Assembly (NCBI RefSeq): GCF_001913705.1
Contig: NZ_MKQD01000012.1
Span: forward strand, 1 to 62,784
DNA: 62,784 bases
DNA from: Thalassotalea sp. PP2-459
GTDB taxonomy: Bacteria; Pseudomonadota; Gammaproteobacteria; Enterobacterales; Alteromonadaceae
Reading direction: 5' to 3'
Of the stretch, positions 53,638 through 62,640 are shown one piece after another. The position numbers and the translations under genes were made by a program. Under the pieces are notes generated by a model. That model saw nothing but the letters and a program-made list of their open reading frames with translations. It had not been told where the DNA came from and ran no database searches. Each line of letters opens with the position of its first letter. Position 1 is the first letter of the stretch.

Positions 53638-54483
53638 AGTCGCGTAAAGACGGCTTTTAGCAATTATTTTATCTCTGTATTGACCAGGGGTTATGCCAAT
53701 AACCTCTCTAAATTGATGATTAAAGTGTGCTTGATCATAGAATCCTGCCAAGTACCCAATATCAGTAAGGCTCAGATCAAACAGCTGCGTTTTTAATAAA
53801 TATCTCGCGTAATGATTTTGTCTAAGCCGGCTATACTGCTTTGGCGCCAATCCCATGTGTTGTTTAAACAATCGATCAAGCTGACGTTGACCTAAACATA
53901 ATTCATCATTTAAGGCAGAAATGGGTTTCAAGCCATTATTCACATCAATCCAGTTTATCGCAAACGCTAACCGATTATCTAATTTACCTGACAATGACTT
54001 ATTTTGTTTTTGTATGGTTAGAAGGTGAGAAAACAAATGATATTCAATAGCAGTGATCCATTGCTCAACCGAAGCACTCATCATAAGCTCATTCATTAAG
54101 TGATCACATAATCTCGTTAATGAAATATCATCAGGTACAATTGTTGTATTTTCAATCTCCGTCAACGGTAAACCAAAGAACTGATGTCCGGCTCCAGGGT
54201 GAAAACGAATACCAAATGCTTCTACTCTACCCAGCCCGGTAAAATGCACAGATTTACGGTTAGGACCAACAATAGTACAGCCTTGCTTTAACAAAAAATT
54301 GCCAATCTTGATTGGATCGGCACAATTAAAAATAATACCACTGCCACCTTCTGGGTGCATATATTCATCGGCAATAGCTAACTGCCCTTCCCCATATGTT
54401 ACATGCCAATAGCATTGCACTAAATTTGCTAACTGAGAGGTTGGTGCAAAACGTTGAAAATGAGACCTGTTAAATGTTGTCAT
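53626..54483 (-). CDS. AraC family regulator with DUF6597-like N-terminus
   Basis: A 285-residue regulator. The N-terminal half (LANLVQCYWHVTYGEGQ...YMHPEGGSGIIFNCAD) fits DUF6597. The C-terminal AraC helix-turn-helix pair is clear: LNDELCLGQRQLDRLFKQHMGLAPKQYSRL and LTDIGYLAGFYDQAHFNHQFREVIGITPGQYR. The last residues (Arg-Ala-Cys) and the TGA come from repeat element A, so the native C-terminus may have been altered, though the DNA-binding domain is complete. It is divergent from the AhpD-like gene and probably controls it. Confidence 0.9.
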   Translation of the reverse strand: MTTFNRSHFQRFAPTSQLANLVQCYWHVTYGEGQLAIADEYMHPEGGSGIIFNCADPIKIGNFLLKQGCTIVGPNRKSVHFTGLGRVEAFGIRFHPGAGHQFFGLPLTEIENTTIVPDDISLTRLCDHLMNELMMSASVEQWITAIEYHLFSHLLTIQKQNKSLSGKLDNRLAFAINWIDVNNGLKPISALNDELCLGQRQLDRLFKQHMGLAPKQYSRLRQNHYARYLLKTQLFDLSLTDIGYLAGFYDQAHFNHQFREVIGITPGQYRDKIIAKSRLYATRAC

Positions 54484-54637
54484 AACATTAGGTGAAGTGA
54501 ATTAAGTCATAGCAGTATAACAAAGATAAACATTGACACAAATTCAACGACAAACTGCTAAACATGTCGAAAATTTACAATCTTAATTCTCACGCATGCC
54601 TTATGATTTTCATCTTTACAACATAAAGGAAAAGGCA

Positions 54638-55111
54638 ATGCCAGTACAATTACATTATTATCAAATCGCGCCAAAAGCAATAGCCGCACAACTTGGGCTA
54701 GAGCAATATTTAACGTCAAAAGATGCCAGTCCGCATATTAGTAAGACAGTGATAGAGCTAATAAAAATACGTGTATCTCAACTTAATCGCTGTGCTTACT
54801 GTATTGATATGCACACTAAAGATGCACGAGCTAACGGAGAAAGTGAACAACGTATTTTTGGTTTGACTGCGTGGAAAGACTCACCGTTTTACACCGCAAA
54901 AGAGCGTGCAGCCTTAGCGTGGAGTGAAGCAATAACAACAATAGACTCTCACGAACATTGCTCAACATTACTTGAAACGATGCGAAATAATTTTGACGAT
55001 AAAACCATCGTTGATCTCTGTATTGTGGTCTGCAGTATCAATAACTGGAATAGAATTACCTTAGCATTTGGTGCAGATGTTGGTAGTTATCAGGTTGGTC
55101 AATTTGAATAA
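54638..55111 (+). CDS. Carboxymuconolactone decarboxylase/AhpD-like protein
   Basis: A 157-residue protein of the AhpD-like family. The redox motif is Cys52-x-x-Cys55 with His59 (NRCAYCIDMHTKDAR), typical of alkylhydroperoxidase-type members, and ALAWSEAIT follows. The frame extends to 54596, but ATG 54638 has AAGGAAAAGG upstream and gives the family N-terminus. Probably protects against peroxides or carries out a related redox step. Divergent from the AraC-type gene. Confidence 0.9.
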   Translation: MPVQLHYYQIAPKAIAAQLGLEQYLTSKDASPHISKTVIELIKIRVSQLNRCAYCIDMHTKDARANGESEQRIFGLTAWKDSPFYTAKERAALAWSEAITTIDSHEHCSTLLETMRNNFDDKTIVDLCIVVCSINNWNRITLAFGADVGSYQVGQFE

Positions 55112-55368
55112 TGTTCTGAGAAACTCCGTCTAGGGGCGCTAATACACCAACAAAAGGCCTCATGATATTATCCTTAAGAGGCAGTTTAAACAACGAGAGG
55201 TGCGGCACAACCATACGAAAGCGATTTTGTTTGGCTAAGTAACTTAAGCCCTCTCCTTTACAGTCATATATACAGCTGTCAGTAATCATTTTATGCGTTG
55301 ACCTGCTAAATAACACAAAAACCATACGGCTTGTCGTCAAAGAGTTAATTTCTTAGTGGGGTTTTGAT

Positions 55369-55386
55369 ATGTTATCACACTAACAT
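55369..55386. promoter_or_regulatory. Inverted repeat upstream of the TonB receptor gene
   Basis: ATGTTA (55369-55374) and TAACAT (55381-55386), with GA before and TTC after. It recalls the Zur box (ATGTTA-N5-TAACAT), but the centre has 6 bases rather than 5. It lies about 40 bp before the start codon, within the promoter. Confidence 0.35.
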
Positions 55387-55426
55387 TTCAGTCTCCTATT
55401 CTCCTTTTTTTGCACGGTAATCTCAA

Positions 55427-57457
55427 ATGAAAAAACAACTCTCTGCTATTTCTATAATGGCACTTTCAACTCACGTGTTAGCAGACGTTTCAGGGCTCGA
55501 ACACTTTGTGGTCTTGGGTAAGCGAGCCAACTTAATTGGCGAAACCATGTCAGCTTCAGAAGGTTTGGTTGGCTATGGTGATATTGAACGGCGTCCTATT
55601 TTACGCTCAGGTGAAATATTAGAATTTGTACCCGGCATGGTTGTTACTCAACATAGTGGTTCTGGTAAAGCCAATCAATACTTCTTACGAGGTTTTAACC
55701 TTGATCACGGTACCGATTTCAGTACCTATATTGATGGTATGCCCATTAATATGCGCACACATGGTCATGGCCAAGGTTATGCGGATTTAAATTTTATCAC
55801 CCCTGAATTCATTGAAAGTATTCATTACCAAAAAGGACCATATCAAACAGCACAAGGCGACTTTTCTACCGCAGGATCAGCATATTTCGCGTTAAAGTCT
55901 GACTTTATTAACCCATTCGTTACAGTAGAATTAGGCCAAGATAGCTACCGTCGAGGCGTTATTGGTCAAAACATCAAAACAACCGACGGTAACCTTGCTA
56001 TTGGTGCAGAATGGCAACAGTATGATGGCCCTTGGACTGATATCGATGAAAACATAAATAAAAAGAATGTCATGCTTCGTTACCATCAAAACATACTTGA
56101 TGGTACGTTAAGCCTGACATTTTTAGGTTACCAAAATAGCTGGAATGCTGCGGATCAAATCCCCACTCGAGCTGTCAAAAATCAGTTAATTGATGAGTTA
56201 GGCTCAATTGACGATACTTTAGGTGGTGAGTCTGATCGCTATAGTTTCTCAATGAATTGGCGTAACCAGCAATGGGCTCTTTCTGCATATGCTATTGAAA
56301 GCTCATTAAACCTCTATTCCAATTTTACGTATTTTCTAGACGATCAAAACAATGGCGACCAATTTGAGCAAGTTGACGATAGAAAAATATTTGGTGCTAG
56401 TGTAGTCAAACTCTTTAATCAGCAACAAGGTAATACTCACATACACCATAGTGTAGGTCTTGATGTAAGATTTGATGACATTAACGAAGTCGGTCTTTAC
56501 AAAACCAATGCCAGAAAAAGGTTATCCACTGTACGAACTGATTCCGTCGAACAATATTCCGTTAGTGGCTTTTATCAAGTCAATGCTGATATCAACGACA
56601 ACTTGTCAGTTAATGCAGGCGTGCGTCATGATTACATGAATGTAGACGTAAACAGCGACTTAACGATAAATAGTGGCGATAACAGCGACAGCATTACCAA
56701 TTTCAAAGCGGGTCTGAGTTACCAATTTAACGAACAATGGCAAACCTACGCTAACTGGGGACAATCATTTCACTCTAATGATGCTCGCGGGGCAACAATA
56801 AGTATTGACCCTGTAACGAATGAAGCGGCAGAAACCGTAGATTTACTGGTGCAAGGTCAAGGCGCAGAAGTAGGAGTAAGAGTGGCAGAATATGAAAACT
56901 ACAACGCCTCTCTTTCACTTTGGTGGTTAGAGAATGATTCTGAACTAGTGTTTGTTGGCGATGCCGGTAATACAGAAGCTAGTCGTGCTTCTAAGCGTTA
57001 TGGTGCTGAATTTTCTGGGCTATATTGGCTTTCGTCAGAAATTGTCGCTGATGTTGAACTTGCATGGACAAAATCACGCTTTACCGAAGACGACGTTGGC
57101 GAAGGAAATTACATTGACGGTTCACTCCCTTTTGTTGCAAGTGTAGGTATAAGTTGGCACATCAATGACAGCTTCAACACAAGCGTGCGTTTAAGACACT
57201 TTGGTAAACGTACACTTGATAGTTTCAACCACAACCAATCAGACACATTCAGTGTTGTGAATATGAATGCGCAATACTTATTATCCGATTGGAAATTCAA
57301 TGTCTCAGTATTAAATCTATTCGACAGTAATGATCATGATATTGATTATTTATATGAAAGTCGTTTACCCGGAGAAAGCGAGACAGGCGAAGAAGATGTT
57401 CATTTTCATCCAATAGAACCACGAACAATACGCGCAAGTGTCACCTACTTATTCTAA
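55427..57457 (+). CDS. TonB-dependent outer membrane receptor
   Basis: A 676-residue outer membrane transporter. Signal peptide about 1-19 (ending VLA). The plug domain shows RSGEILEFVPGMVVTQHSGSGKANQYFLRGFNLDHGTDF and then a histidine-bearing NMRTHGHGQGYADLNF. The beta barrel runs to the C-terminal ASVTYLF with terminal Phe. The last 40 residues carry a HDIDYLYES...EDVHFHPIEPR acidic/His motif. A TonB box is not obvious. The substrate is unknown; histidines in plug and tail hint at a metal or metal chelate. A terminator follows. Confidence 0.92.
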   Translation: MKKQLSAISIMALSTHVLADVSGLEHFVVLGKRANLIGETMSASEGLVGYGDIERRPILRSGEILEFVPGMVVTQHSGSGKANQYFLRGFNLDHGTDFSTYIDGMPINMRTHGHGQGYADLNFITPEFIESIHYQKGPYQTAQGDFSTAGSAYFALKSDFINPFVTVELGQDSYRRGVIGQNIKTTDGNLAIGAEWQQYDGPWTDIDENINKKNVMLRYHQNILDGTLSLTFLGYQNSWNAADQIPTRAVKNQLIDELGSIDDTLGGESDRYSFSMNWRNQQWALSAYAIESSLNLYSNFTYFLDDQNNGDQFEQVDDRKIFGASVVKLFNQQQGNTHIHHSVGLDVRFDDINEVGLYKTNARKRLSTVRTDSVEQYSVSGFYQVNADINDNLSVNAGVRHDYMNVDVNSDLTINSGDNSDSITNFKAGLSYQFNEQWQTYANWGQSFHSNDARGATISIDPVTNEAAETVDLLVQGQGAEVGVRVAEYENYNASLSLWWLENDSELVFVGDAGNTEASRASKRYGAEFSGLYWLSSEIVADVELAWTKSRFTEDDVGEGNYIDGSLPFVASVGISWHINDSFNTSVRLRHFGKRTLDSFNHNQSDTFSVVNMNAQYLLSDWKFNVSVLNLFDSNDHDIDYLYESRLPGESETGEEDVHFHPIEPRTIRASVTYLF

Positions 57458-57472
57458 TCACCAATACGTTAA

Positions 57473-57508
57473 GCTGAGGTAGATAACTGCCTCAGCGCAA
57501 ATTTTTAA
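57473..57508 (+). terminator. Terminator of the TonB receptor gene
   Basis: GCTGAGG (57473-57479) pairs with CCTCAGC (57490-57496), followed by GCAAATTTTTAA. Just after the stop codon. Confidence 0.82.
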
Positions 57509-57655
57509 TCAAATAAAACAAGCGCCTCTCTACAAAAGCCGGCAACGATACCTTTACATTTTTTTGCCATAATTGTTCATCACATTGCCCTTTTTCTCCC
57601 CTAAATAAGCCACTTCTTTCATGTTTAATACAACCTATTAAACATGGAGGACCTC

Positions 57656-59746
57656 ATGAACACGCATACCCGACTGATTATTACACTTGTCATACTCACA
57701 ATAGCGCTTAGCGCCTCATTTTATCTTAATGGTAAACATTCCGAGACCACGAGCCAATTTAATGTTGATCTGTCATATAAAACAGTTTCATCTAGCAAGC
57801 CACTATTACAAGTAGAACAATATGGGCAAGTACAACAAGGAAGCTTTTTTCTACAACAAGAAAACAAACATGGGTATTTGCTTTCACCTTTATTAGATAC
57901 CAAGGTAGATATTACGGTTACAGGGCTTATTGCTCGGGCTGTGGTAACGCAACAATTTACCAACTCAACAAATGATTGGGTCAACGGAATTTATGTTTTT
58001 CCATTACCCGAAAATGCTGCGGTTGATCATTTAACGATGGACATTGGCCATCGCACAATCGTTGGAAAAATTCAGCCTAAACAAAAAGCCAGAAAATTAT
58101 ATCAACAAGCAAAATCTGACGGGAAAAAAGCCAGTCTATTAGTACAAAATCGCTCAAACCTGTTTACCAATCATGTTGCAAACATAGGCCCCGGTGACAC
58201 AATAAAGGTCACTATTGAATACCAACAAGCGATAACGTTTGAAAACAATATGTTTAGCTTGCGATTTCCTACTACTGTTACCCAACGCTACTTACCCGCT
58301 TCCCCTTTAAACAGCGAACAAAAATCTATTGATGAAAGTGGTTGGGGGATCACTCAGCCAACTTTCAATAACAATACTGTTGATGCACAAGAAGAAGCTG
58401 CACCGCCCATGCATAAAGTTGCCATGAACATCACTCTCAATAGCGGTTTCGAACTTAATAACATTGAAAGCGAACAACATCCTATCATCACGAATAAAGT
58501 GACATCTAGCCAATATAAAGTGCAACTAGAGCAAGATATGATTGCAAACCAAGATTTCGTACTTCAATGGCAAGCAAAACCTACTCATCAACCAACAGCA
58601 GCGCATTTTAGCCAAACAACAGAAAATGGTCACTACGGTATGATAATGCTTATGCCGCCACAACTTACCGACAATGCTACACCGCTAAATCGAGAAGTCG
58701 TTTTCGTAATTGATACCTCTGGCTCTATGGCAGGCACTTCAATTAAACAAGCTAAAAACGCACTTGCATGGGCTATTTCAGATCTTGCAGCCACTGATAC
58801 TTTTAATGTCATAGCATTTAACAGTACCGCCAATAAAGTATTTCAACATTCCATGCCCGCCAATCGTGCATATAAAAATTCTGCCATGCAATATATTGAA
58901 CAATTAAATGCGAATGGGGGCACCGAAATACTGTCGGCACTGCAACTTTCGTTAGGCCACCAAAGGCCCAACCCAGCTAGAATACGGCAAGTTATTTTTA
59001 TTACTGATGGCGCAGTAGGTAATGAAGCCGAATTATTTACCTATATCAACAATCATTTAAATCAAAGCCGACTTTTCACCGTAGGAATAGGTTCTGCACC
59101 TAACAGTTACTTTATGACTGAAGCAGCCTTGATGGGTAAAGGAACCTATACCTATGTAAATTCTGTAAACACGGTGCAAGCTAAAATGAAGCAACTTTTT
59201 GGCAAACTTAAACAGCCAGTATTAGCTAACCTAACCGCTAAAATGAGTCAAGATGCAGACATGTACCCTCGTCATTTACCTGATTTATATCAAGGGGAAC
59301 CTGTCATGATCAGCTACTTTAGCGAGCAAACTCCAGATAAAATGCTCATTTCAGGTGTATTACGCCAGCAAGACTGGCAGCAAACGCTTACGCTACAACA
59401 CAGTGGGCAACAATCAGGTTTATCTACCTTATGGGCACGTCGGAAAATTGCCCAACTTTCTAGAGATAAATATAAAGGTAAAGATGCAGCCATAATCAAT
59501 GAACAAATTTTAGAGACTGCGATGGAACACCATTTAGTCAGTGAAATGACAAGCTTAATTGCAATAGATATAACACCATCTGTAAAGGTACCAAGCTCAG
59601 ACCGAGTCATCAAAAACCAACGACCTAAAGGCCAACAAGGTATGCTGCCACAAACAGCAACACCCGCTTTATTACAAGCATTGATAGCCTTATTCTTTTT
59701 AGCTCTCGCCTTGGGTGTCACCTTACTGAATAACACGCGCCGATGA
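57656..59746 (+). CDS. Marine proteobacterial sortase target protein (VIT-VWA)
   Basis: A 696-residue exported protein. N-terminal signal or anchor about 7-26. A VIT domain spans about 70-190, and a VWA domain about 340-510 with the MIDAS motif VFVIDTSGSMAGTS. The C-terminus is a sortase signal: LPQTA (664-668), a hydrophobic helix and NNTRR. This is the single dedicated target of the GN sortase family described in marine proteobacteria. ATG at 57656 with GGAGG upstream is preferred to 57644. The TGA overlaps the sortase start (ATGA). Confidence 0.93.
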   Translation: MNTHTRLIITLVILTIALSASFYLNGKHSETTSQFNVDLSYKTVSSSKPLLQVEQYGQVQQGSFFLQQENKHGYLLSPLLDTKVDITVTGLIARAVVTQQFTNSTNDWVNGIYVFPLPENAAVDHLTMDIGHRTIVGKIQPKQKARKLYQQAKSDGKKASLLVQNRSNLFTNHVANIGPGDTIKVTIEYQQAITFENNMFSLRFPTTVTQRYLPASPLNSEQKSIDESGWGITQPTFNNNTVDAQEEAAPPMHKVAMNITLNSGFELNNIESEQHPIITNKVTSSQYKVQLEQDMIANQDFVLQWQAKPTHQPTAAHFSQTTENGHYGMIMLMPPQLTDNATPLNREVVFVIDTSGSMAGTSIKQAKNALAWAISDLAATDTFNVIAFNSTANKVFQHSMPANRAYKNSAMQYIEQLNANGGTEILSALQLSLGHQRPNPARIRQVIFITDGAVGNEAELFTYINNHLNQSRLFTVGIGSAPNSYFMTEAALMGKGTYTYVNSVNTVQAKMKQLFGKLKQPVLANLTAKMSQDADMYPRHLPDLYQGEPVMISYFSEQTPDKMLISGVLRQQDWQQTLTLQHSGQQSGLSTLWARRKIAQLSRDKYKGKDAAIINEQILETAMEHHLVSEMTSLIAIDITPSVKVPSSDRVIKNQRPKGQQGMLPQTATPALLQALIALFFLALALGVTLLNNTRR

Positions 59747-60339
59747 AATCACTAACCATGAACAAACACAAAGCAATAATTGTTACCTGCTGTTTCATTA
59801 GTACTTTATTTTTTGCGTCAAGTATGTACATACACGCTAAAGCAATATTTGCACAATGGTTAATTGCAAACGCTTGGACCGCAACATTATCAACAGGTAA
59901 ACAACAGCCACCGTGGTCATGGGCGGATACTTATCCAGTTGCTAAAATATCCTTGCAAAAAAAACGTTATTACTTGTTAGCAGGCGTGACAGGAAGAACG
60001 CTAGCCTTTGGCCCTGGACATATGAGTAGCACACCGCTACCAGGGGAGGTGGGTAATACTGTCATAGCCGGTCATCGTGATACCCATTTTGCACAACTTG
60101 AACACCTGACTTTTAATGATACTTTAACCGTAGAAACACTCAGGGGTAAGTTTACCTATCAAATCATCGATATTAGCATCGTACACGAACAAGACATGAG
60201 CGTTACCGCTGCAAGCAATAACGACACCCTGACCTTAATCACCTGCTACCCATTTGATTCATTATCGCCTAATACTCAATGGCGTTATGTAATACAGGCA
60301 ACGTTACAAAAGCAAGGTAATAACAGCGCAGATGTTTAA
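59743..60339 (+). CDS. Class GN sortase
   Basis: A 198-residue membrane-anchored transpeptidase. N-terminal helix about 10-30. The catalytic triad is visible: His111 in VIAGHRDTHF, Cys168 in TLITCYPFD and Arg181 in TQWRYVIQ. It is translationally coupled to its target gene by ATGA. In gram-negatives these sortases occur as one-enzyme one-substrate pairs, and the acceptor of the cleaved protein is not known. The TAA shares TTAA with the convergent GNAT gene. Confidence 0.93.
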   Translation: MKSLTMNKHKAIIVTCCFISTLFFASSMYIHAKAIFAQWLIANAWTATLSTGKQQPPWSWADTYPVAKISLQKKRYYLLAGVTGRTLAFGPGHMSSTPLPGEVGNTVIAGHRDTHFAQLEHLTFNDTLTVETLRGKFTYQIIDISIVHEQDMSVTAASNNDTLTLITCYPFDSLSPNTQWRYVIQATLQKQGNNSADV

Positions 60340-60788
60340 GGTGCTGCTAACGCCATGGCAATTTTTTCAATGCCATGTGATGGCGTAAAACGTTTACGCT
60401 CTTCAAAGCCAAACTTTTGATATAACGTTATCGCAGGAATATTCACTACAGCCGTTTCCACGCTTACCGAGCGATAGCTAAAATGCGCTAGAATAAACGT
60501 CAGTAATTTACCAGCGATGCCTTTTCTAAAATGATCAGGATCAACCACTAAACTTTCAATGGCTAAATGTTTGTTAGCAAAGCTAACTTCAATAACAGCC
60601 GCAAGGTTACTATTATCAAAAAAGCCATAAAATAACGTTTTAGAATGGGCAATATCTTCAATAGAACGCTGTAGCGGAGGAAAATCACTGACGCCAATTA
60701 ATTGCGCCTCTATCAAATAAGAGCGCTGAAAAGTACGATGGATTTGCTGAGCAATACGCTCATTTATTGGTGCTAATGCTTCAATCAT
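60336..60788 (-). CDS. GNAT family N-acetyltransferase
   Basis: A 150-residue acetyltransferase. Motif A is ESLVVDPDHFRKGIAGKLLTFIL (R-K-G-I-A-G). Motif B contains ETAVVNIPAITLYQKFGFEERKRF, typical of RimI-like and related small GNATs. Cytoplasmic; substrate unknown. Its stop overlaps that of the sortase gene in the shared TTAA, without a visible terminator. Confidence 0.88.
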   Translation of the reverse strand: MIEALAPINERIAQQIHRTFQRSYLIEAQLIGVSDFPPLQRSIEDIAHSKTLFYGFFDNSNLAAVIEVSFANKHLAIESLVVDPDHFRKGIAGKLLTFILAHFSYRSVSVETAVVNIPAITLYQKFGFEERKRFTPSHGIEKIAMALAAP

Positions 60789-60848
60789 CTCACTGCATCA
60801 TAGTAATATAACAGACCTTAGTTTCGTTAATTAAAGACAACGTATTGA

Positions 60849-61160
60849 TCACATTATCTGTGCAAACAACGCAAACATCGAGATTGAAAGACCGCTAATA
60901 ACAATGCCTTGCTGTAGTTTATCATTCACTAAGGCCTCTAATTTATATGTGGTAGAAAACAACTGTTTTATTGGCGTAAAAAATATTTTGGGGGCTAAGC
61001 CAAGACCAAAAAACATTAAGCTAACACCGATAATATTGGTTAGCTCCAGCGCTGATAAACTGTCCTGAGTAAATTGATATACGCCTGAGCCGCACATCAA
61101 TAAAGTGGCTAGCCAACACACACAAACCACCATTTTTTCTTTGAAATTAAGAAACTTCAT
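60849..61160 (-). CDS. Hypothetical membrane protein
   Basis: A 103-residue protein with three likely membrane segments (about 10-28, 40-60 and 82-100). I do not recognise a family. ATG at 61160 is preceded by GGAGGGA, a strong ribosome-binding site, which supports expression. It forms a short same-strand run with the DUF2007-like gene upstream. Confidence 0.65.
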   Translation of the reverse strand: MKFLNFKEKMVVCVCWLATLLMCGSGVYQFTQDSLSALELTNIIGVSLMFFGLGLAPKIFFTPIKQLFSTTYKLEALVNDKLQQGIVISGLSISMFALFAQIM

Positions 61161-61205
61161 TTTTCCCTCCTACATAACCATTATTATTGTTTGTTAAGCT
61201 CAGTG

Positions 61206-61511
61206 TTATAAACTTTCTTGTTGGCAATTCCAACAAATATCAAACGATGCGTCATTTTTTTCTGTGCAGTTATTACAGATCCAATCATCAGCATGTTTAT
61301 TCTTTTGGTTCACGTTGACGAGCCCAATCGCCCGTTCATAATCTTCATCATTGACCACCCAGAGTTCAGGCCAGCAATCTAATGGCGCTATTTCTCCCAT
61401 AGCACCTTGAGCATATTCATTCTTTAGAAATACAACGATACCTTGGGCACTAATGAGATCTTTCATTCTAGTTACAAGAAAACTATGTTCGTTGGTATAA
61501 ACCCTTTTCAT
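61206..61511 (-). CDS. DUF2007-like protein with C-terminal zinc ribbon
   Basis: A 101-residue protein. The N-terminal 70 residues (MKRVYTNEHSFLVTRMKDLISAQGI...PELWVVNDEDYERAI) match the DUF2007 / putative signal-transducing family. The C-terminus is a small zinc ribbon, WICNNCTEKND...ICWNCQQ, with two CxxC pairs. Probably cytoplasmic. No known function. Confidence 0.82.
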   Translation of the reverse strand: MKRVYTNEHSFLVTRMKDLISAQGIVVFLKNEYAQGAMGEIAPLDCWPELWVVNDEDYERAIGLVNVNQKNKHADDWICNNCTEKNDASFDICWNCQQESL

Positions 61512-61617
61512 GATTGATAACTCTTTAAACTTTACTGTCAGCAGCCATGATGCTTTTAATACCTACTGCATTGATACATCGTATAATTCAAAGCGATATC
61601 AATAGAATTACTGGTGC

Positions 61618-61947
61618 CTACTTCGTTAATACAAAAGCTATAATGAATGCAATACAAAATGAAACAAGCGTTGCTTTTATATCCGTTTTAGCCACTTTAT
61701 ATTTTATTGTCGCTAAAGAAAATGGTACTACTCGCTCTTGATGTTCATTGCACATTAACAGTTCATTTAGTTGCACATCAAAAGTAGCACATAAAGATTT
61801 AACCGACTCAGGTGAGGCTACACCTGATTTTTCAATACGCTGAATTGTTCTTAAACTAATACCACTAACCTCGGCAAGATGAGATTGGCTCCAAGCTTTT
61901 GCTTCTCTGTATTGTTTTAGTTTTACGTTATCTAATTTCATTTCCAT
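61618..61947 (-). CDS. XRE-type helix-turn-helix protein with C-terminal membrane helix
   Basis: A 109-residue protein. Residues 8-62 are a Cro/C1-type helix-turn-helix (LKQYREAKAWSQSHLAEVSGISLRTIQRIEKSG). A single hydrophobic helix ends the protein (about 90-107, LVSFCIAFIIAFVLT). The combination suggests a membrane-tethered regulator. ATG at 61947, with GGAGG seven bases upstream. Target unknown. Confidence 0.85.
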   Translation of the reverse strand: MEMKLDNVKLKQYREAKAWSQSHLAEVSGISLRTIQRIEKSGVASPESVKSLCATFDVQLNELLMCNEHQERVVPFSLATIKYKVAKTDIKATLVSFCIAFIIAFVLTK

Positions 61948-62147
61948 TACTGTTCCTCCGCGCTAAATATTGAAATAATTATCGAAGGAAAGCCTTTTAT
62001 TTGATACGTCATCAATACGACATCTTAACGTCATCATTGCGTCGTGAATGTACAATACTCACATAATCAAGAGTAAAAATAAAAACAAGCTAGAAACATT
62101 TAGCACATCTACATATCTCTATTAATCAATCTCGTTTTTTTAACACT

Positions 62148-62163
62148 TTGCCGCTAGGCAAAA
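62148..62163. terminator. Short hairpin downstream of the YjdM-like gene
   Basis: TTTGCC and GGCAAA around GCTA, about 25 bp beyond the stop of the minus-strand gene at 62188, with a run of A/T bases beyond (seven Ts at 62134-62141 on the plus strand, so As on the minus). A weak terminator candidate. Confidence 0.4.
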
Positions 62164-62187
62164 TATTTCATGCTAACAACTTACGGG

Positions 62188-62523
62188 CTATGCCTTTTTA
62201 ACAAACTTAGCAGTTATCATCATTTCACCGGCACCGTCGACCTTACAGTCTAATTGATGATCTTTAGCATCTTTAATCTGTTTAATGGTAGCTTTAGTGC
62301 CAATTTTTATCACTTGTGAACTGCCTTTAATTTTTAAATCTTTTATTGCTGTGATTTTATCGCCTTCACTTAACAAAGTGCCATTTGCATCTTTCACTTT
62401 AATAGTGTCTTCATCTGCCTGCTCAGAAGGATTCCATTCATAAGCACACTCTGGGCATATTAAATTGTTTTGATCTTGATATACATATTCTGAGGTACAA
62501 CGAGGACAAGGAGGAAAAGACAT
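62188..62523 (-). CDS. yjdM: Zinc-ribbon alkylphosphonate utilization-like protein (YjdM/PhnA)
   Basis: A 111-residue protein. The zinc ribbon [27 protein letters not shown] has two CxxC pairs, then the domain [25 protein letters not shown], a match to YjdM. The old name PhnA came from its closeness to the E. coli phn genes, but the family has no proven role in phosphonate use. No phn genes are nearby. Confidence 0.93.
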   Translation of the reverse strand: MSFPPCPRCTSEYVYQDQNNLICPECAYEWNPSEQADEDTIKVKDANGTLLSEGDKITAIKDLKIKGSSQVIKIGTKATIKQIKDAKDHQLDCKVDGAGEMMITAKFVKKA

Positions 62524-62640
62524 AGAAAATCACACTATTGAAAAAACAAATATTCTAATAAATTTTTCTCCGCTATGCGAATAATGATTAATGAACTTGA
62601 TATACTGATAGACAGCTAAAATAGGCCTACCAATATACAA

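Noticed and set aside
55056-55340. Minus-strand frame of 94 codons after the AhpD-like gene
   Set aside because: It overlaps the 3' end of that gene, has no recognisable motif and no clear ribosome-binding site; probably spurious.
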